A stretch of 64,000 nt of DNA from Methylobacterium sp. E-045 (GTDB lineage: Bacteria > Pseudomonadota > Alphaproteobacteria > Rhizobiales > Beijerinckiaceae), in NCBI RefSeq assembly GCF_022829685.1, contig NZ_JAKSYE010000099.1, positions 1 to 64,000 of the forward strand, in the 5' to 3' direction. The notes below the pieces were generated by a model. The model was not told the origin of the DNA. It worked only from the letters and a program-made list of their open reading frames with translations, and made no database searches. This document shows, piece by piece, positions 9,206-19,944 of the stretch (positions are counted from its first letter, which is position 1; each line of letters starts with the position of its first letter). The translations under genes were made by a program, and so were the position numbers.

Positions 9206-9364
9206 ATGCGACGAGGCACTGAACTGGAGCCCGATTCGGAGCGCCAAGCCATTCTCCTGATTGCAGGCGACAAGGCCGGGGTGGCGCAAAAGCGTTTCTA
9301 CAAGGGACTCATCGCCAGGGCGGACGATCGGTTCGAGCAACATCTGGCAGCGCGGGAGCGATAG
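9206..9364 (+). pseudogene. RelE/ParE-type toxin remnant (C-terminal part only)
   Basis: A 52-codon frame whose residues ERQAILLIAGDKAGVAQKRF continue into YKGLIARADDRFEQHLA. This is the C-terminal part of gp49/HigB-like RelE/ParE toxins. The first half of the usual toxin of about 110-120 residues is absent: the fragment begins 21 bases after the glmU stop codon. It is followed directly by the antitoxin remnant at 9366, the order normal for this toxin-antitoxin class. It is inactive as it stands. Confidence 0.75.
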
Positions 9365-9365
9365 A

Positions 9366-9687
9366 ATGGCACGGACGATGGAACAGGTGATGGCCGCCAT
9401 GCCACCCGACCGTCATGCGCGAATTCAGGCTCGCGCGGACGAGATGAAGGCCGAGATCGAAGGGCTCAAGGCGTTGCGTCTGCTTGCCGAACGCAGACCA
9501 AGACGACATCGCACGGGAGCTGGGCATCACGCAGCCCGCCGTTCTCAAGATGGAGCGTCAGACCGATCTCTACCTCTCGACGCTGCGTCGGTTCGTGGAA
9601 GCGGCGGGAGGCAAGCTGGAACTGCGTGTGGAGTTACCCGGCAAAGGCGTGATTCACCTCACGAGCATGGGTGAACTGGCGCCCTGA
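9366..9687 (+). pseudogene. Frameshifted XRE/HTH antitoxin
   Basis: Partner antitoxin of the preceding toxin remnant. From 9366 the frame reads MARTMEQVMAAMPPDRHARI through ADEMKAEIEGLKALRLLAER, then loses similarity. From about 9493 the +1 frame continues with DQDDIARELGITQPAVLKME and ends HLTSMGELAP at 9687, the helix-turn-helix and C-terminus of this family. One extra base near 9492-9495 explains the break. Together with the truncated toxin it is a decayed toxin-antitoxin module between glmU and glmS. Confidence 0.75.
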
Positions 9688-10016
9688 CCCTGTATGACGC
9701 CGACCCACATCGCATTTCGAACGGCGGCACGGCCCAAACGTCACCTTCAGCATGCTTCCCGAGACGCATAAAGCTCTTTCTCGGCATGACTTTGCCAAGT
9801 GTTGTTGATGTGAAAAATGAAGGCCCGTCATGCGCCTCGTGCGGCACGATGACAGGATAGCTGGCGGCGAGGGGTCCTGATCCGATACAAGGCGGGTCTG
9901 GAAGGCATGGGCCGCTCCTTGCGTGGTCGCCTGTCGACGATCCCGATCCGGGACGGCAGGGGGCCGGTATCGCCTCCGCCCCCCGACCGGGCCCACTCGT
10001 ATGAGAAGAAACGACC
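9688..10016. other. Intergenic region before glmS
   Basis: 329 bases between the antitoxin remnant and glmS. I see no open frame with coding character, no clear terminator and no recognisable riboswitch. The AT-richer patch near 9770-9830 may belong to the decayed toxin-antitoxin insertion or to the glmS promoter. Confidence 0.5.
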
Positions 10017-11843
<1,827 letters not shown>

Positions 11844-12034
11844 GCCGGAACCGGCACCGGAATCCGTCGATTGTCAGGCGGTCGTCCAAACGGGGCCGCG
11901 TGGCGGTCGAAGGGGGGGGTCGCGTGGCGGTCGCTGCGGGGGCCGCATGCCGGTGGATCGAGACGGCGTGGCGGCTCATTGAATGGCCCGGTTGGGCGGC
12001 TCCCTGAAGGGGGCGCGGCGGCGGAGACACAGGT

Positions 12035-13081
12035 TTGACGTATCTCACGCTCGCCCTGCAGGGCGTCGCCGGTCTGCTGGTGGCAGCGACGGCGCTGCCC
12101 CTGATCGAGACTAATCTCGGCTTTGTCCGCAGCCTGGACTTCCCCCGGCTCCAGATCGCGGTGGCGCTGGCGGCCTGCCTCGTCGGCCTCCTGCTGGTCT
12201 CCAGGGACCTGCCCTCGCTGATCCTCGCGATCGCCATGGCGGCGGCTTTGGTCACGCAGGTGCGCTACATCCAGCCCTTCACGCCGCTCGCCGCCACCCA
12301 GGCGAAATCGGCGGATTCCTGCGAGCCCGGCGCGCGGCTCAACCTGCTCGTCCTCAACGTCCTGCAATCGAACCGGAATTTCGGCGCGGCCCTCGATCTC
12401 GTCACGCAGCGCTCGCCCGATCTCGTCCTGCTGCTGGAGACCGATTCCGGGTGGCAGGCGGCCATGGCGCCTTTGCGCGAACGCTACCCCCACAGGGTCG
12501 AGCAGCCGCAGGACAACACCTACGGCCTGCTGTTCTACTCGCGCCTGCCCCTGCGCGGCCCAGAAATCCGCTTCCTGCTCCAGGACGACGTGCCGTCGCT
12601 GCGCACGCGGGTGCTGCTGCCGGACGGCGAGACGGCGACGCTCTACGGCCTGCACCCGCGCCCCCCCCATCCCGGCCATAGCAGCGCGCCCCGCGACGCC
12701 GAACTCGTGATCGTCGCCCGCGAGGTCGCCGAGGGCCGGGGACCGACCATCGTCGCCGGCGACCTCAACGACGTGGCGTGGTCCCGCACGACCCAATTAT
12801 TCCAGAATATCAGCGGCTTGCTCGATCCGCGCCGGGGCCGCGGCCTGTTCGCGACCTTCCACGCGCAATGGCCGGTGATGCGCTGGCCCCTCGACCACGT
12901 CTTCTTCAGCGAGCATTTCCTGCTCGGCGGGATGGAGCGGCTGCCCGATGTCGGCTCCGATCATTTTCCGATCTCCGTCAGCCTCTGCGCCGCCCCCCAT
13001 GCTCCCGCCCGGCAGGACAAGCCCGAGGCCACGGCGGAGGATCATCACGACGCGCGGGAGGCCATCGAGGCCGTCCGCTGA
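12035..13081 (+). CDS. Membrane-anchored endonuclease/exonuclease/phosphatase-family protein
   Basis: A 348-residue protein with about three N-terminal membrane segments (residues 1-80), then a domain of the DNase I-like phosphoesterase superfamily. The recognisable motifs are LLVLNVLQSN, PDLVLLLETD (catalytic Glu), GDLNDVAWSRTT and the C-terminal DHVFF with GSDHFPI (catalytic His). The domain should face outside the cytoplasm. The substrate (nucleic acid, phospholipid or sugar phosphate) cannot be told. The start is a TTG codon because no ATG lies near; a GGAG stands about a dozen bases before it. Confidence 0.8.
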   Translation: MTYLTLALQGVAGLLVAATALPLIETNLGFVRSLDFPRLQIAVALAACLVGLLLVSRDLPSLILAIAMAAALVTQVRYIQPFTPLAATQAKSADSCEPGARLNLLVLNVLQSNRNFGAALDLVTQRSPDLVLLLETDSGWQAAMAPLRERYPHRVEQPQDNTYGLLFYSRLPLRGPEIRFLLQDDVPSLRTRVLLPDGETATLYGLHPRPPHPGHSSAPRDAELVIVAREVAEGRGPTIVAGDLNDVAWSRTTQLFQNISGLLDPRRGRGLFATFHAQWPVMRWPLDHVFFSEHFLLGGMERLPDVGSDHFPISVSLCAAPHAPARQDKPEATAEDHHDAREAIEAVR

Positions 13082-13219
13082 TGGCCTTCTGAGCGGTGTC
13101 GACACGGCCCCTCTCCGGTCGCAGACTGGCCGTCTCACATCGCCCGGCGCGCCTCGTGCTCGCCGGCCTTCGGCCGGACAACCGACGCGACGACCGTTCC
13201 GAGTTCAGGACGAGACGCC

Positions 13220-13861
13220 ATGGCGCAGGATCACGATCATCACCACGACCATCCGGGCCACGCGCATGGCAGCAGCCTCACCCCCATCGAAGCGCGGGTG
13301 AGGGCGCTGGAATCGCTGCTACTCGAGAAGGGCTACGTCGAGGCGGACGCCCTCGAAGCCCTCATCGAGATGTACGAGACCCGCATCGGCCCCCATAACG
13401 GCGCCCGTGTGGTCGCCCGCGCCTGGACCGATCCGGCCTATCGCGAACGGCTCCTCGCCGACGGGACGCCGGCCATCGCGGAACTCGGCATCGGGGGACG
13501 CGGCGGCGAGCACATGGTGGTGGTCGAGAACACGGCCGACAGCCACAACCTCGTCGTCTGCACCCTGTGCTCCTGCTATCCCTGGCCCGTGCTCGGCCTG
13601 CCGCCGGTCTGGTACAAGGCACCGCCCTATCGCGCCCGCGCCGTCATCGACCCGCGCGGCGTCCTGGCCGAGTTCGGCCTGACCCTTCCCGAGGCGACCC
13701 GCATCACCGTGTGGGATTCCACCGCCGAGACCCGCTTCATGGTCCTGCCCCTGCGGCCCGCCGGCACCGAATCCCTGAGCGAGGCCGAACTCGCCGCCCT
13801 GGTCACGCGCGATTCCATGATCGGCACAGGGGTGCCCCTCGCCCCGGAGGCCGGCCGATGA
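13220..13861 (+). CDS. nthA: Nitrile hydratase alpha subunit, cobalt type
   Basis: Catalytic subunit that hydrates nitriles to amides. The metal-binding claw is C114-T-L-C117-S-C119 ([11 protein letters not shown]). Threonine at the second position is the signature of cobalt enzymes; iron enzymes carry serine. At 213 residues it is of normal length. The N-terminus is strikingly histidine-rich (residues 5-16: [12 protein letters not shown]), which could hold or recruit metal. The ribosome site AGGACGAG precedes the ATG. The stop overlaps the start of the beta subunit (ATGA), so translation is coupled. Confidence 0.95.
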   Translation: MAQDHDHHHDHPGHAHGSSLTPIEARVRALESLLLEKGYVEADALEALIEMYETRIGPHNGARVVARAWTDPAYRERLLADGTPAIAELGIGGRGGEHMVVVENTADSHNLVVCTLCSCYPWPVLGLPPVWYKAPPYRARAVIDPRGVLAEFGLTLPEATRITVWDSTAETRFMVLPLRPAGTESLSEAELAALVTRDSMIGTGVPLAPEAGR

Positions 13862-14526
13862 ACGGAGCGCAGGATCTCGGCGGCGCCCACGGATTCGGCC
13901 CCGTCATGCCGGAGGCGGACGAACCGGTCTTCCATGGGGGGTGGGAGCGGCGGGTGTTCGCCCTTGCCATGGCGATGGGCTATACCGGTACCTGGACCCT
14001 GGACGGCAGCCGCGCCGCGCGGGAATCGCTGCCCCCGGCGGAGTACCTCGCGTCGAGCTATTACGAGATCTGGCTCGCCGCCCTCGAAGCACAGATCGTC
14101 GCCCATGGCCTTGCCACGCAAGAGGAAATCGCCGCGGGCGTCAGCGCGGGGCCGGCGAGCCCGGTGAGACGCGTGCTGCATGCCGAGGAGATCGCGCCCC
14201 GCTTTTCGGCGGGATTCCCCAGCGACCGGCCTCCGGATGCGCCGGCCTTATATGCGGTACGCGACCCCGTCTTGACCCGCAACGACCACCCCTCCGGCCA
14301 CACCCGCCTGCCCCGCTACGTCCGCGGACGGCGTGGCGTCATCGAGCGGGTCCACGGCGCCTTCGTCCTGCCCGATGCCAGCGCCGAGGGCCGGGATGCC
14401 CCGCCGCAATGGCTCTACACGGTGGGGTTCGAGGCCACCGAACTGTGGGGGGCGAGCGCCGATCCGGGCGGACGCGTCACGGTCGCCGCCTTCGAGGGAT
14501 ATCTGCTGCCGGGGACGCCGCGATGA
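13858..14526 (+). CDS. nthB: Nitrile hydratase beta subunit
   Basis: Structural partner of the alpha subunit; the active site lies at the interface. The 222-residue protein begins [16 protein letters not shown] and ends with the SH3-like barrel typical of beta subunits ([26 protein letters not shown]). Its ATG overlaps the alpha stop codon, and its stop overlaps the next start (ATGA twice), which marks a tight operon. Confidence 0.94.
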   Translation: MNGAQDLGGAHGFGPVMPEADEPVFHGGWERRVFALAMAMGYTGTWTLDGSRAARESLPPAEYLASSYYEIWLAALEAQIVAHGLATQEEIAAGVSAGPASPVRRVLHAEEIAPRFSAGFPSDRPPDAPALYAVRDPVLTRNDHPSGHTRLPRYVRGRRGVIERVHGAFVLPDASAEGRDAPPQWLYTVGFEATELWGASADPGGRVTVAAFEGYLLPGTPR

Positions 14527-14858
14527 CCGCCACGTGGCGGTCGGACGAGCCGGGACCGTTCGCGGAGCCCTGGGAGGCGCAGGTCTTCGCCCTCGTGGTC
14601 GCCCTGCAGGAACGGGGCCTGTTCACGCCGGAGGAGTGGGCCCACGCCCTCGGACGCACCCTCCGGCCGGAGGGGAAGCCGGAAGCGGCGGCCGATTACG
14701 GACGCTGGCTCGCGACCCTGGAGACACTGCTCGCCGAACGCGGCGTCACCGATTCCGCGAGCGTTCAGGCCCGCAGCGACGCCTTCCTCCGCGCCGCCGC
14801 CGCGACCCCGCACGGCGAACCGATCCGCCTGGCCAACGACCCGCATCCGTCGCCCTGA
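14523..14858 (+). CDS. Nitrile hydratase accessory protein (P14K / activator type)
   Basis: A 111-residue protein similar to the N-terminal part of nitrile hydratase beta subunits (EPWEAQVFALVVALQERGLFTPEEWAHALG). Family members act as cobalt chaperones that swap alpha-subunit complexes into the mature enzyme. It is the third gene of the operon with ATGA overlap to nthB. A cobalt claw in the alpha subunit plus this protein is the expected combination. Confidence 0.88.
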   Translation: MTATWRSDEPGPFAEPWEAQVFALVVALQERGLFTPEEWAHALGRTLRPEGKPEAAADYGRWLATLETLLAERGVTDSASVQARSDAFLRAAAATPHGEPIRLANDPHPSP

Positions 14859-14978
14859 GCCAATCGTGCCGCCCGGCGGGACTGCCCTTCCGCGCCTCGC
14901 GTCACGTCATGGATCTGGCGGAGCGGGCGTTGGCGGGGCATCCTGTGGCTTCCCTCACCGACGAGAACGGACACGACC

Positions 14979-15156
14979 ATGGCAACGCCGCGCGACCTCA
15001 AGGTCCAGATGGCCGGCGAGACCCGCGCCCGCGAACGGGCGCAGGCCCTGGCCTCCGCCAGCGCCGTGCGGGCTCAAGGAGGCCCTGGCGGAGCGGGATG
15101 CATGGAAGGAGAGGGCGCTGGCGGCGGAGGCCGCGCTCGGCGAGACCAGACCGTGA
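14979..15156 (+). pseudogene. Frameshifted small coiled-coil protein
   Basis: From 14979 the frame reads MATPRDLKVQMAGETRARER and AQALASASAVRAQ, then turns to glycine-rich non-helical sequence. In the +1 frame from about 15072 the sequence continues LKEALAERDAWKERALAAEA with ALGETRP and a stop at 15154. Joined, these give one short charged alpha-helical protein, so a single-base insertion near 15065-15075 has broken the gene, or the base is a sequencing error. The ATG lies 120 bases after the nitrile hydratase accessory gene. Function unknown. Confidence 0.55.
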
Positions 15157-15274
15157 TCCAGCCCTCCGATCGTCCGGCCGGGGGCGTGTCGTCCGCGCGC
15201 TTGAGGTGACACGCCCGACCCGCTAACCCTTGTCCTGCAGGCTGACGATCGGCCTCCCACGAGACAGGCCGCCC

Positions 15275-16087
15275 GTGCGCGAAACGCTCACCCCGTTGCC
15301 GGAACCAGACCCCGCCGGAGCACGGCCGCCGCCTCGGGTGAGCAAGAAGAGCCGCCTGCGGACCTACTTCCTCACCGGCATCATCGTCGCCGGGCCGCTG
15401 GCGATCACGATCTACATCACGTGGTGGTTCATCAGCCTCATCGACGGCTGGGTGAAGCCCCTGGTGCCGGCGAGCTACCTGCCGGACCATTACCTGCCCT
15501 TCTCGATTCCGGGCCTCGGCCTCGTCATCGCCTTCATCGCCGTGACACTGCTCGGCTTCCTCACCGCCAATCTCGTCGGCCGCAGCGTGGTGGAGTTCGG
15601 CGAGGTGCTGCTGGCGCGCACGCCGGTGATCTCGGGCCTCTACAAGGGCCTGCGGCAGATCTTCGAGACGCTGTTCTCGGCCAACGGCACGTCGTTCCGC
15701 ACCGTCGGGCTGGTGGAGTTCCCGGTGAAGGGCACATGGTCGGTGGTGTTCGTCTCGGCGCCGGCCGGTCCCGACGTGCAGACCGCGCTCGGCGAGGAGA
15801 ACGACCATGTGGGGGTGTTCCTGCCCTGCGCGCCCAACCCCACCACGGGGTTCTTCTTCTACCTGCCGAGGGCGGACATCATCGAAGTCCCCATGAGCAT
15901 CGACGACGCGGCCAAGCTCGTCATGTCGGCGGGGGTGATCCAGCCGGAGGACCCGCAGGTCAGGCTGCAGGCCATGGCGGCCTCGATCCGCTCGGCTCAG
16001 GCTGGGGCTGTCCATTCCGCCGAGGCCGATGCGCTAATGGAGGCTGCGTCTGGCCAAAAGGATAAAGTTATCGAGAGATCGGTCTGA
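15275..16087 (+). CDS. DUF502 family membrane protein
   Basis: A 270-residue inner-membrane protein of the DUF502 family. It has two membrane segments (YFLTGIIVAGPLAITIYITW and the GLGLVIAFIAVTLLGFL region), followed by the conserved RTPVISGLYKGLRQI and a soluble beta-rich domain with FLPCAPNPTTGFFF. Family function is unknown. A GTG start at 15275 is preferred: the frame opens upstream only at a TTG, and no ATG precedes the first membrane segment. Confidence 0.85.
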   Translation: MRETLTPLPEPDPAGARPPPRVSKKSRLRTYFLTGIIVAGPLAITIYITWWFISLIDGWVKPLVPASYLPDHYLPFSIPGLGLVIAFIAVTLLGFLTANLVGRSVVEFGEVLLARTPVISGLYKGLRQIFETLFSANGTSFRTVGLVEFPVKGTWSVVFVSAPAGPDVQTALGEENDHVGVFLPCAPNPTTGFFFYLPRADIIEVPMSIDDAAKLVMSAGVIQPEDPQVRLQAMAASIRSAQAGAVHSAEADALMEAASGQKDKVIERSV

Positions 16088-16156
16088 CGCAGCAACCCGA
16101 AAGGCAGCCGGTTAGGCGAATGCTGAACACATGGCTCGTTGCCAGGGCAACCGGAC

Positions 16157-16468
16157 TCAGCCCGGGATAGTGGCCTCACCTACGAAACGCCCATCCCAAA
16201 GATAGAACCGTCCAGCCAACCTCACTGCCTCCGCGCCCTCTTTCGAAAGAAAGATAAAGCCTACTCTCCGCTTCGTGCCCGGCTCGAACGGCACATCACC
16301 AAGTAGAAGTCGAGCATCCCAACCGCCGTGTCGCGCATCCATTGTTGTAAAACAGGGGCACTGGAAGCCCAGCGTGGCGGCTTTTGTTTTGCCACCTTCT
16401 GAGTTCGGATAGAGGAGCACCTCCGCGACGAGGTCGGGCTTCCGATGCCACCATGACGTATCCGCCAT
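16157..16468 (-). CDS. Hypothetical protein resembling EF-Tu domain III
   Basis: A 103-residue protein with no signal or membrane segment. The pattern DLVAEVLLYPNSEGGKTKA, then FEPGTKRRVGFIFLS, then RFYLWDGRFVGEATI follows the beta-barrel layout of stand-alone proteins related to elongation factor Tu domain III. The relation is judged by eye and is weak. The gene lies in a stretch visibly poorer in GC than its neighbours, with no partner genes, which suggests acquisition. The start is the first ATG of the frame. Confidence 0.5.
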   Translation of the reverse strand: MADTSWWHRKPDLVAEVLLYPNSEGGKTKAATLGFQCPCFTTMDARHGGWDARLLLGDVPFEPGTKRRVGFIFLSKEGAEAVRLAGRFYLWDGRFVGEATIPG

Positions 16469-16546
16469 TCGAGGAAGCTGCCGCGTTCATGGATCCACGC
16501 AGCGGCTGAGAGCCGTTGCGTGGCATCATCGATCAGATTCGCACGG

Positions 16547-16879
16547 CTAGTTGTGAACCGTCATCGATGCCTTCTCGACGGGAAGCGTCGGAGGCGAGGC
16601 GTCGGCGATCTGGCTGGTGGCACGGTGGGGGGCGGTGGAGCCGCCCCAGCCCGTGGCGACCTGGGCGGTGACGGCCACGAAGAGCAGCGCCATCAGCGCG
16701 TTCGCGGCGATCCGGAAGGGGCGGGCGGATTGACGGACCGCGAGGAGGACATCGTCCGTCGTCTTCAGCGCAGGCTCCTTGCCATCCGAAATCGGAAGCA
16801 GCCAGGGCTCGCTCGGAAGCGCCTCGGCACTTCCCATTTCGTGGGCACCCGGCAGGTTTTGGAACAGTCCGGCAGACAT
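16547..16879 (-). CDS. Small single-span membrane protein
   Basis: A 110-residue protein with one membrane segment near residues 62-80 (ANALMALLFVAVTAQVATG). A perfect AGGAGG ribosome site (16886-16891 on the minus strand) lies six bases before the ATG at 16879. This fixes the start at MSAGLFQN and rules out ATG codons upstream at 16885 and 16933. No family recognised. Confidence 0.65.
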   Translation of the reverse strand: MSAGLFQNLPGAHEMGSAEALPSEPWLLPISDGKEPALKTTDDVLLAVRQSARPFRIAANALMALLFVAVTAQVATGWGGSTAPHRATSQIADASPPTLPVEKASMTVHN

Positions 16880-17167
16880 ATCCATCCTCCTGAAAACTGT
16901 GTGGCAGCCCAGTGTGGCGGGCCGTTCGTTCATGTTCAGTTAAGGGGAGAATACGTTCATTTCAAGTTCAGGAAGTCCGTGCGGCACCGCACCATCCGCC
17001 CGCCGGGCAGTGGTGCGATCCTTCTCAAGCCGCTGATTCGAGGGAGAAATTTCCTCTTCCTGGCTGCGACGCCATGGCCCGGCGGAGGCAGATTGCGCAG
17101 GCTCCGCCCCTGCCGATCGTCGCAATTGTCCGCAAATCCTTCAGCGTCGTTCAGCCGGCGAATCACC

Positions 17168-19309
17168 TCAGCCGGCTCCGAGGAGCCGGATCGCCGCGTC
17201 CCGCTCGAAAAGGTAGAGCAGCACCCGCAGCGCCTGTCCGCGCTCGGACCTGAGGCCGGAATCGCGTTCGACGATGAGCCGCGCGTCGTCGCGGGCGACC
17301 TCCAGCAGGGCGGCATCGCTCTCGAGGCTGGCGAGCCGGAAGGCGGCCACCCCCGATTGGCGGGTGCCCAGCACCTCCCCCTCGCCGCGCAGGCGCAGGT
17401 CCTCCTCGGCGATGCGGAAGCCGTCCTCGGTCTCGCGCATCATCTCGAGGCGGGCGCGCGAGACCTGCCCCAGGGGCCCGCGATAGAGCAGCAGGCAGGT
17501 GGAGGCCTTGGCGCCACGCCCCACCCGACCACGCAGCTGGTGCAGCTGGGCGAGGCCGAAGCGCTCGGCATGCTCGATCACCATGATCGTCGCCTCGGGC
17601 ACGTCGACGCCCACCTCCACCACGGTGGTGGAGACGAGGATCTTCGTCTCGCCGGCGGCGAACCGCTCCATGGCGGCGTCCTTGTCCGGCCCCGGCATCT
17701 TGCCGTGGATCAGGCCGACGGCCTCGCCGAATTCCTGCCGCAGGTCGGCGAAGCGGTCCTCGGCGGCGGCGAGGTCGACATATTCGGATTCCGCCACCAG
17801 CGGGCAGATCCAGTAGACCCTGTCCCCGGCGGCAAGCGCCCGGCCCAATCCCGCCACCACCTCGTCGAGGCGATCGGTGGAGACGAGGCGGGTGGCGATG
17901 GGCTGGCGCCCGGCCGGCTTCTCGTCGAGGACGGAGACATCCATGTCGCCGAAGCAGGTGAGCGCCAGGGTGCGGGGGATCGGCGTCGCGGTCATCACCA
18001 GGATGTCCACCGCCGCCCCCTTGGCGCCGAGCGCCAGGCGCTGGTGGACACCGAACCGGTGCTGTTCGTCCACCACGGCGACGCCGAGATCCTTGAACAC
18101 CACGCTGTCCTGGAACAGGGCGTGGGTGCCGACCACGATGTCGATATGTCCGTCGGCGAGGTCGGCGAGGGTCGCGCGGCGCTCGGAGACCTTGTCGCGC
18201 CCGGTGAGGAGGCGCAGGCGCAAGGGTCCGACGAGCCCGGTCAGGCGCTCGAAATGCTGGCGGGCCAGGATCTCGGTGGGTGCCATCAGGGCCGCCTGAC
18301 GGCCCACCTCCACCGCCGAGGCCATGGCCAGCAGCGCCACCGCCGTCTTGCCGGAGCCGACATCGCCCTGGAGCAGGCGCAGCATGCGCCGGTCGGAGGC
18401 GAGGTCCGCGCGGATCTCGGTGACGGCGCGGGCCTGGGCGCCGGTGAGGGCGAAGGGCAGGGCGGCTTCGATCCGGTCCTTGAGGTGCCCGTCCCCGGCA
18501 TTGGCCCGGCCGGGCGCGCGGCGGTTGCGGGCGCGCATCAGGGCGAGCGCCAGCTGCGAGGCGAGGAGTTCGTCATAGGCGAGGCGCCGCCGCGCCGGGG
18601 TGCGGGGCGCGACGCCGTCGCTCGCGGGAGCGGGCGGGGCGCTCTCGGGCCGGTGCTCGGCCCTCAGCGCGTCTGCGAAACCCGGCAGCCCCTCCCGCGC
18701 GAGCCAGGCCGGGTCCTGCCATTCCGGCAATGTCGGCAGACGGTCGAGGGCGGAATGGGCGAGTTTCGAGATCGCCCGCGAGGTCAGCCCCTCGGTGGCG
18801 CCGTAGACGAGTTCCACCGCGGGGAGGGCGGCGAGCCCGGCTTCGTCCACGATCCGCGACGGATGCACCATCTGCCGGTGCCCGTCCCAAAGGTCGATGC
18901 GGCCGGAAATGTAGCGATGGGCGCCCAGCGGCAGCATCTTCTCCACGCGGGCCTGGGGCATGCCGAAGAAGACGAGGGTGATGTCCCCGGTGCCGTCCTC
19001 CACCAGGACCCGGAAGGGCCGCCGCCCCGTCCCGGCCTGGGGCGGGCGATAGCCGGTCACCGTGACGCCCAGCGTCACCGGTTCGCCCGGCGGCGCCTCG
19101 GCGATGGAGCCCATCATCGTGCGCGCCACCCCGCCCTGCGGCAGGTGGAACAGCAGATCGACGATCCGCGCGGGCTGCTCCGGGGTACCGAGCAGCCGCT
19201 CGATCATCGGCGCCATCTTCGGGCCGACGCCGGGCAGGGTCCGGGCCTCTGCGAAGAGCGGGTCGAGGATGCTGGGGCGGAGGAGCGGCGGGCGGGGTTC
19301 GTCTGTCAT
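17168..19309 (-). CDS. recG: ATP-dependent DNA helicase RecG
   Basis: Remodels stalled replication forks and Holliday junctions by double-strand DNA translocation. The 713-residue protein has an N-terminal wedge/OB domain (LPGVGPKMA, GVTVTGYRPPQ), then the helicase core: Walker A GDVGSGKT (315-322), DEQH box (414-417), TATPIPRTL, and QLRGRVGRG in the second lobe. The length is normal. It is divergent from sdhE and close to mfd, another fork/transcription helicase; such clustering is common in alphaproteobacteria. Confidence 0.97.
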   Translation of the reverse strand: MTDEPRPPLLRPSILDPLFAEARTLPGVGPKMAPMIERLLGTPEQPARIVDLLFHLPQGGVARTMMGSIAEAPPGEPVTLGVTVTGYRPPQAGTGRRPFRVLVEDGTGDITLVFFGMPQARVEKMLPLGAHRYISGRIDLWDGHRQMVHPSRIVDEAGLAALPAVELVYGATEGLTSRAISKLAHSALDRLPTLPEWQDPAWLAREGLPGFADALRAEHRPESAPPAPASDGVAPRTPARRRLAYDELLASQLALALMRARNRRAPGRANAGDGHLKDRIEAALPFALTGAQARAVTEIRADLASDRRMLRLLQGDVGSGKTAVALLAMASAVEVGRQAALMAPTEILARQHFERLTGLVGPLRLRLLTGRDKVSERRATLADLADGHIDIVVGTHALFQDSVVFKDLGVAVVDEQHRFGVHQRLALGAKGAAVDILVMTATPIPRTLALTCFGDMDVSVLDEKPAGRQPIATRLVSTDRLDEVVAGLGRALAAGDRVYWICPLVAESEYVDLAAAEDRFADLRQEFGEAVGLIHGKMPGPDKDAAMERFAAGETKILVSTTVVEVGVDVPEATIMVIEHAERFGLAQLHQLRGRVGRGAKASTCLLLYRGPLGQVSRARLEMMRETEDGFRIAEEDLRLRGEGEVLGTRQSGVAAFRLASLESDAALLEVARDDARLIVERDSGLRSERGQALRVLLYLFERDAAIRLLGAG

Positions 19310-19472
19310 GCAAAGCCGGTTGAGCCGCGCGAACGGAGATGGTGATGCCGCCGCGCGGGTCTATATAGACGACAGCAGGGCCCTCCGCCGCTATCGCGGC
19401 ACCGGGCCGCGCACAGTTTCCCCCGTCCCGGGATCACCGGATCCCGGGATCGCAGCATCACAGGCTGACCCC

Positions 19473-19766
19473 ATGTCCGGAACCACCCGCACCAGCGCGG
19501 ACCTCGATCCGCGCCGCCGCCGTACCCTCTTCCGCGCCTGGCACCGCGGCATGCGGGAGATGGACCTGATCATGGGCCGCTTCGCCGATGCCGAGATCGG
19601 CACGCTGAGCGAGGAGGAGCTGACCACCTTCGAGGCCCTGATCGAGGTGCCCGACCGCGACCTGTTCCGCTGGCTCACCGGCGAGGACGAGACGCCGCAG
19701 AACTACGACACGCCGGTATACCGCCGCCTCCAGGCGTTCCATAAGCACGACGCGCCGATTCACTAG
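19473..19766 (+). CDS. sdhE: Succinate dehydrogenase assembly factor SdhE
   Basis: Small cytoplasmic factor that promotes covalent FAD attachment to the succinate dehydrogenase flavoprotein. The 97-residue protein carries the RGMREMD motif (RAWHRGMREMDLIMGRFAD), which contacts the flavoprotein, and the DLFRWLTG segment of the five-helix fold. It lies between recG (divergent) and mfd (same strand). Confidence 0.93.
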   Translation: MSGTTRTSADLDPRRRRTLFRAWHRGMREMDLIMGRFADAEIGTLSEEELTTFEALIEVPDRDLFRWLTGEDETPQNYDTPVYRRLQAFHKHDAPIH

Positions 19767-19787
19767 CGGTCCAGGCGATGCGGGGCT

Positions 19788-19898
19788 CTCCTCCCCCTCG
19801 TGGGGAGGAGCCGGAGGTGGGGGTAGCGCCGCTCGACACCGCAGTCGGTGGGTCGCCCAACCACCCCCACCCTCGGTCCCTCCCCACAGGGGGGAGGG
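19788..19898. repeat. REP-like GC palindromes between sdhE and mfd
   Basis: Two hairpins of the CTCCTCCCC/GGGGAGGAG kind (19788-19796 with 19802-19810, and 19878-19885 with 19891-19898) enclose a longer imperfect inverted repeat of GGTGGGGG and CCCCCACC. The same core recurs in several other gaps of this window, so this looks like a dispersed intergenic repeat. Confidence 0.6.
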
Positions 19899-19944
19899 AG
19901 GCGCGTTGCGTCCCACTTTTCCATGAGTTCGAAACCCCGACCCG

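Noticed and set aside
13163-13177. Hairpin CCGGCC/GGCCGG upstream of nthA as a terminator or metal riboswitch
   Set aside because: It has no T-run and no wider conserved structure that I recognise; such short GC hairpins are common in this DNA.
16520-19345. A 941-codon open frame on the plus strand
   Set aside because: It is the antisense of recG. Long open frames opposite GC-rich genes are expected, and its translation is low-complexity Gly/Arg/Glu/His with no family motif.
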